DNA of 64,000 nucleotides, from contig NZ_FTNI01000030.1 of the NCBI RefSeq assembly GCF_900156315.1, positions 62,001-126,000 of the forward strand, in the 5' to 3' direction. The position numbers and the translations under genes were made by a program. The notes under the pieces were generated by a model. The model worked only from the letters and a program-made list of their open reading frames with translations. It ran no database searches and was not told where the DNA came from. Position 1 is the first letter of the stretch. Every line of letters begins with the position of its first letter. This document shows positions 61,324 through 64,000 of this stretch, piece by piece. Source of the DNA: Microbispora rosea. Its GTDB lineage: Bacteria > Actinomycetota > Actinomycetes > Streptosporangiales > Streptosporangiaceae.

Positions 61324-61755
61324 TCAGCCGGACAGGGCGAAAACGGGTGGGAGACACATACCGAGTTGCGCGTACACCTGCAGCTGGTCGTAGTAGAAGC
61401 GCTGACTCGCGATCAGATCGTCGACCACGTTCCAGAAGCAGGAGCAGCGCGCACTGATGGAACGGCCCGTCGCCTCCAGCACCTCACCTCCGATGAGGAG
61501 ATACGGCCCCGTTTGCGCGCCGCAGGCCACCATCTCGGTCGCAATCGCATCCTCGCATGCGGTCTTCTCCCACCGGGTGAAGCGGAGGTCGGGAAATGCC
61601 TCCCACATCTGCGTGCAGTAGGAGCCGATCTCCTGAGGGTTGCCCGCCTCCATGTCCGGCCATGTCGCGACCGCATCCGGCCGATAGCAGCGCATCACCG
61701 CGTCCACATCATGGTTGTTCAGCGCGGTGATCAGCCGGTCTACCACATCGGCCAT
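61324..61755 (-). CDS. SnoaL/NTF2-like protein
   Basis: This 143-residue protein has the cone-shaped NTF2 fold pattern: LITALNNHDVDAVMRCYRPDAVATWPDMEAGNPQEIGSYCTQMWEAFPDLRF is the common start of SnoaL-like polyketide cyclases and small hydrolase-like proteins, followed by beta strands. The start is ATG 61755 after GGGGG. Such proteins are widespread and usually of unknown substrate. Confidence 0.88.
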   Translation of the reverse strand: MADVVDRLITALNNHDVDAVMRCYRPDAVATWPDMEAGNPQEIGSYCTQMWEAFPDLRFTRWEKTACEDAIATEMVACGAQTGPYLLIGGEVLEATGRSISARCSCFWNVVDDLIASQRFYYDQLQVYAQLGMCLPPVFALSG

Positions 61756-62010
61756 CGAAGGACCCCCTTCCACCAGATTACGGAGACAGGGGCAATGAGA
61801 AGCCAAAAAGGACCTCCCCCAGACCGCGTCCTCGGAGCGGTGGAATAACGCGACGAGGTAAGCGCCGTGAGTGGATCTCAGGCGGCCTCGGCCACGGGTG
61901 CCAAGGCGGGTCATCGGCCGGACGGGCCGATGTGCGCGACCGCCTCATGCGCCGGGGATGAGGACTTTCGGCCGTTCCCGCGCGGGGGCGGCCGCCCGGA
62001 CGGTTGAGTC
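61756..62010. other. Intergenic region, no gene
   Basis: No supported gene. GAGGACTTTCGGCC at about 61958-61971 resembles half of a DevR/DosR-type hypoxia site, but the second half does not fit well, so it is only noted. Confidence 0.4.
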
Positions 62011-62337
62011 ATGACGATCCTGAGCACGCACCCCCGTCCGATTCCCCGGCGCCGGGAGGACGAACAGGAAGACGAAGAGGACCGCGACCGGGCGACGGGT
62101 CCGCTCGCGCGGCTCGCGGTGCGGGAGGCCCTGCTGGAGGCGTTCGCCGACCTCGTGGACGACGTCCGCCTGGCGGAGGTGGACGGCATGGCGCACGTCT
62201 ACGTGTCCGTCCGCCTCACCGCCTCCACCTGCCCGGAACGCATCCGGGCCATCGCCCGTGAGGCGTACCGGACCGTCGGCGGCGAACCGGTGGTGGCTCA
62301 CGTCTCCACGGCCTGCCCCGCTCGTGGACGCCGGTGA
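62011..62337 (+). CDS. Small hypothetical protein
   Basis: This 108-residue product has a charged, Glu/Asp/Arg-rich N-terminus (about 1-30) and then a compact alpha/beta segment: VREALLEAFADLVDDVRLAEVDGMAHVYVSVRLTAST, with CPERIRAIAREAYRTVGGEPVVAHVST. It may be a small ferredoxin-like or BON-like fold. There is no clear family. The start ATG 62011 has a weak site. A real gene is favoured by codon usage. Confidence 0.55.
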   Translation: MTILSTHPRPIPRRREDEQEDEEDRDRATGPLARLAVREALLEAFADLVDDVRLAEVDGMAHVYVSVRLTASTCPERIRAIAREAYRTVGGEPVVAHVSTACPARGRR

Positions 62338-62445
62338 CGTCCACGACACGCTCCCGGGGCGGTAGGACTCACGCCGCCGAGCGGCGCAGCGCCTGCTCGG
62401 GCGCACCGTGACCGGCGGCCGGCGGCGCCGGGAGCGAGACGGGGG

Positions 62446-63000
62446 TCAGGCTCTCTTCGAGGTGCGGTGCAGACGCAGGGCGGAGATGAGGAAGAAGACG
62501 CCGCCGGCGGTTGCGTAGCCGGCGAGGTTCGTCAGCGATGCGGTCGGCGTACCGGCCTGGAGGATGAACGTCGTCCCGGCGATCGTGGAGATCGCTCCAC
62601 TGAGGATCATCGCCCATTGGCCGCCGAGCCCGCGTCGGCTGACGGCGACGATGAGCTGCACGATTCCGGCGGTGATCGCCCAAGCGCCCCAGACGCGCAG
62701 CACCGCGGGCACGCCCGAGCCGGCTGTGACGACCAGGCCGACGGCGGTGAGCAGGCTCAGGGCCAGGTTGACGTACAGGGCGGCGGTGGGGCGCGCGGTT
62801 GTCGAGGAGCGCAGATCGACGATCGCCGCGGCGACGTCGAACAGCGGGTAGATCACGAGCAGCGCCGTGCTCACCGGACCGGAAGCCCCGGCCAGGAACA
62901 GCAGGACCGCCCAGATGAGGGCGAATCCGAATCGCACCACATAGAGGTTCCGCAACGCCACAGCGGTGCGGCCGGCGTTCATGACAGCGACGGTGGTCAT
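62446..63000 (-). CDS. Small membrane protein, DUF308/HdeD-like
   Basis: The 184-residue protein has six hydrophobic helices arranged as repeated pairs (e.g. FALIWAVLLFLAG, ALLVIYPLFDVAAAIVDL, AGIVQLIVAVSRRGLGGQWAMILSGAISTIAG), a pattern of HdeD/DUF308-type proteins. AAAGGGAG lies before ATG 63000. It is divergent from a TetR regulator with a strong palindrome in between and is probably its target. Confidence 0.82.
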   Translation of the reverse strand: MTTVAVMNAGRTAVALRNLYVVRFGFALIWAVLLFLAGASGPVSTALLVIYPLFDVAAAIVDLRSSTTARPTAALYVNLALSLLTAVGLVVTAGSGVPAVLRVWGAWAITAGIVQLIVAVSRRGLGGQWAMILSGAISTIAGTTFILQAGTPTASLTNLAGYATAGGVFFLISALRLHRTSKRA

Positions 63001-63021
63001 CGTCTCCCTTTCGGCAGGACA

Positions 63022-63053
63022 GCGAGGTAGAATGACTAGTAACTCTACCTCGC
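63022..63053. promoter_or_regulatory. TetR operator, long palindrome
   Basis: GCGAGGTAGA and TCTACCTCGC form a perfect 10-bp inverted repeat around a 12-bp AT-rich spacer containing ACTAGT. It sits between the divergent membrane protein and TetR genes and is the likely binding site. Confidence 0.8.
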
Positions 63054-63107
63054 CGACAGTAGCTCGGCTGTGAGGTCGGGTGCAAGTGGCGAGAAGGAGG
63101 GACGCGT

Positions 63108-63692
63108 ATGATCTCGAGCATGAACAGCCCCATGCGTGAGCGCCTCATCGAGGCGGCCACCGAGCTGTTCTACGCGCAGGGGCTTCGCGCGGTGAGCGTC
63201 GACAAGGTCATCGACCTCGCCAGTACGACGAAGGTCACCTTCTACCGGCACTTCAAGAGCAAGGACGACCTCGTCGTCGCCTACCTCGAACGCCGCGCCG
63301 CGCTGGAGCGGGACGGCATCGGTGAGGCGATCAAGCAGGGCGGCGGCGACGTCGATGTCACCCTGCGGGCGATCTCGGAGGCGATCGGGATCATCGCCTG
63401 CGCGCCCGGCTTCCGCGGCTGTCCCTTCATCAACGCCGCCGCCGAATACCCCGACGCGGACAGCCCGATCCGCAAGGCCGTCGACGCGCATCGCCGCTGG
63501 AACAAGACGACGTTCGAACAGCTCATCGCCCCGCTCGGTATCACGGACGCCGCAGAGGTCGCCGACGACCTGATGCTGATCCGTGACGGCGCCATGGTCG
63601 CCGGATACCTCGACCAGCCGGCGAACGTCGCCGCCTCGTTCCTCCGCAGCAGCCGGGCCGTCATCGGCGCCGGCGACTCGACCGGGAGATGA
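63108..63692 (+). CDS. TetR-family regulator
   Basis: The 194-residue regulator has an N-terminal HTH: RERLIEAATELFYAQGLRAVSVDKVIDLASTTKVTFYRHFKSKDDLVVAYL. The ligand-binding half has a Cys pair (ACAPGFRGCPFIN) often seen in this subgroup. GAAGGAGG precedes ATG 63108. It likely controls the divergent HdeD-like protein. Confidence 0.93.
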   Translation: MISSMNSPMRERLIEAATELFYAQGLRAVSVDKVIDLASTTKVTFYRHFKSKDDLVVAYLERRAALERDGIGEAIKQGGGDVDVTLRAISEAIGIIACAPGFRGCPFINAAAEYPDADSPIRKAVDAHRRWNKTTFEQLIAPLGITDAAEVADDLMLIRDGAMVAGYLDQPANVAASFLRSSRAVIGAGDSTGR

Positions 63693-63788
63693 GCGGGCGC
63701 ACGCGGAGGGCGCCTTCACCGGGCCGGGCTCGGCCGCCGGCCGTTCCGTCACCGATCTTGTGGACGGATATTCTGGCAAGATCACTAC

Positions 63789-64000
63789 ATGGTGAGGTTA
63801 GCCGGGACGCTTCTGGCGACGGTGCTGCTTCTCAGCGGTAGCGCCGGCCTGAGGGGACGGCCCACGTTCGGGGAGAACGCCGCACGGGCCGTCTCCACCT
63901 GGCGGACGAGCGGGGCCGCGACGATCTGGCGTACGGGTTTCGTCCCGTTCGAGGACCTGAGCGCGATGCCTCGGAAGGTGCGCGAAAAGATCGACAGTGA
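63789..64000 (+). CDS. Exported protein, incomplete at window edge
   Basis: The frame is open to the end of the window. Its N-terminus (MVRLAGTLLATVLLLSGSAG) is a signal peptide; the mature part starts with LRGRPTFGENAARAVSTWRTSG and ends within AMPRKVREKIDS. No domain is visible in 70 residues. The start may be ATG 63789 or GTG 63792. Confidence 0.6.
   Translation, partial: MVRLAGTLLATVLLLSGSAGLRGRPTFGENAARAVSTWRTSGAATIWRTGFVPFEDLSAMPRKVREKIDS

Noticed and set aside
61958-61975. DevR/DosR-like hypoxia box
   Set aside because: Only one half resembles the consensus; insufficient to call.

Overview
The window is very G+C-rich DNA with strong third-position G/C bias, GTG/TTG starts, many 4-bp start/stop overlaps and at least one leaderless gene. 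Gene content (LamG plus RHS secreted giants, AfsR-like LuxR regulators, P450/ferredoxin, Tat-exported hydrolases, HAD and TetR/MarR/GntR regulators) points to a filamentous actinomycete, most likely a Streptosporangiales-type organism (inference). No rRNA, tRNA, CRISPR array or intact insertion sequence was seen.

Layout. 1-12.1 kb is a patchwork of metabolic genes: P450 and ferredoxin, a GH42 beta-galactosidase, a flavin monooxygenase, an NmrA-like reductase and a two-component system. 12.2-15.5 kb holds a DHFR-like reductase divergent from a large NB-ARC/LuxR regulator. 15.8-26.7 kb is a secreted LamG protein, a 2156-residue RHS protein ending in an HEAVH zincin-like domain, and a small exported protein that may be its immunity partner. 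26.7-29.5 kb has a MarR regulator divergent from an FMN reductase and an SDR.

29.5-43.8 kb looks like a sulfur island. A minus-strand flavin-reductase/FMN-reductase operon starts behind a leaderless 24-codon peptide ending Cys-Arg, a candidate cysteine attenuator. It is followed by a metallopeptidase locus, a sulfite-oxidase-like enzyme in tandem with an orphan LanC-like protein of CCG type, a YeiH-type exporter split into two genes, and a GntR-led operon. That operon encodes an AprB-like ferredoxin, a sulfonate-type ABC transporter whose binding protein carries a NosL-like tail, and an AprA-like flavoprotein fused to HEAT repeats. A plausible but unproven reading is organosulfur uptake, release and oxidation of sulfite, and export of excess sulfur oxyanion.

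43.9-57.3 kb is mainly carbohydrate and exported hydrolases: TetR/GH3, a calcineurin-like phosphoesterase, a GH43-like enzyme and a GH54 arabinofuranosidase with lamin-tail domain. 57.5-61.2 kb is a tight three-gene operon: quinol-type NO reductase, a membrane protein carrying a transposase-like four-Cys motif, and a slipin. The right end has an NTF2-like protein, a membrane protein divergent from a TetR regulator, and an exported protein cut by the window edge.

Several intergenic spaces contain short N-terminal stumps or deletion products of known families (Thg1, an MFS transporter, a quinone oxidoreductase, perhaps an acyl-CoA-dehydrogenase-like gene), so the region has repeatedly lost genes by deletion.
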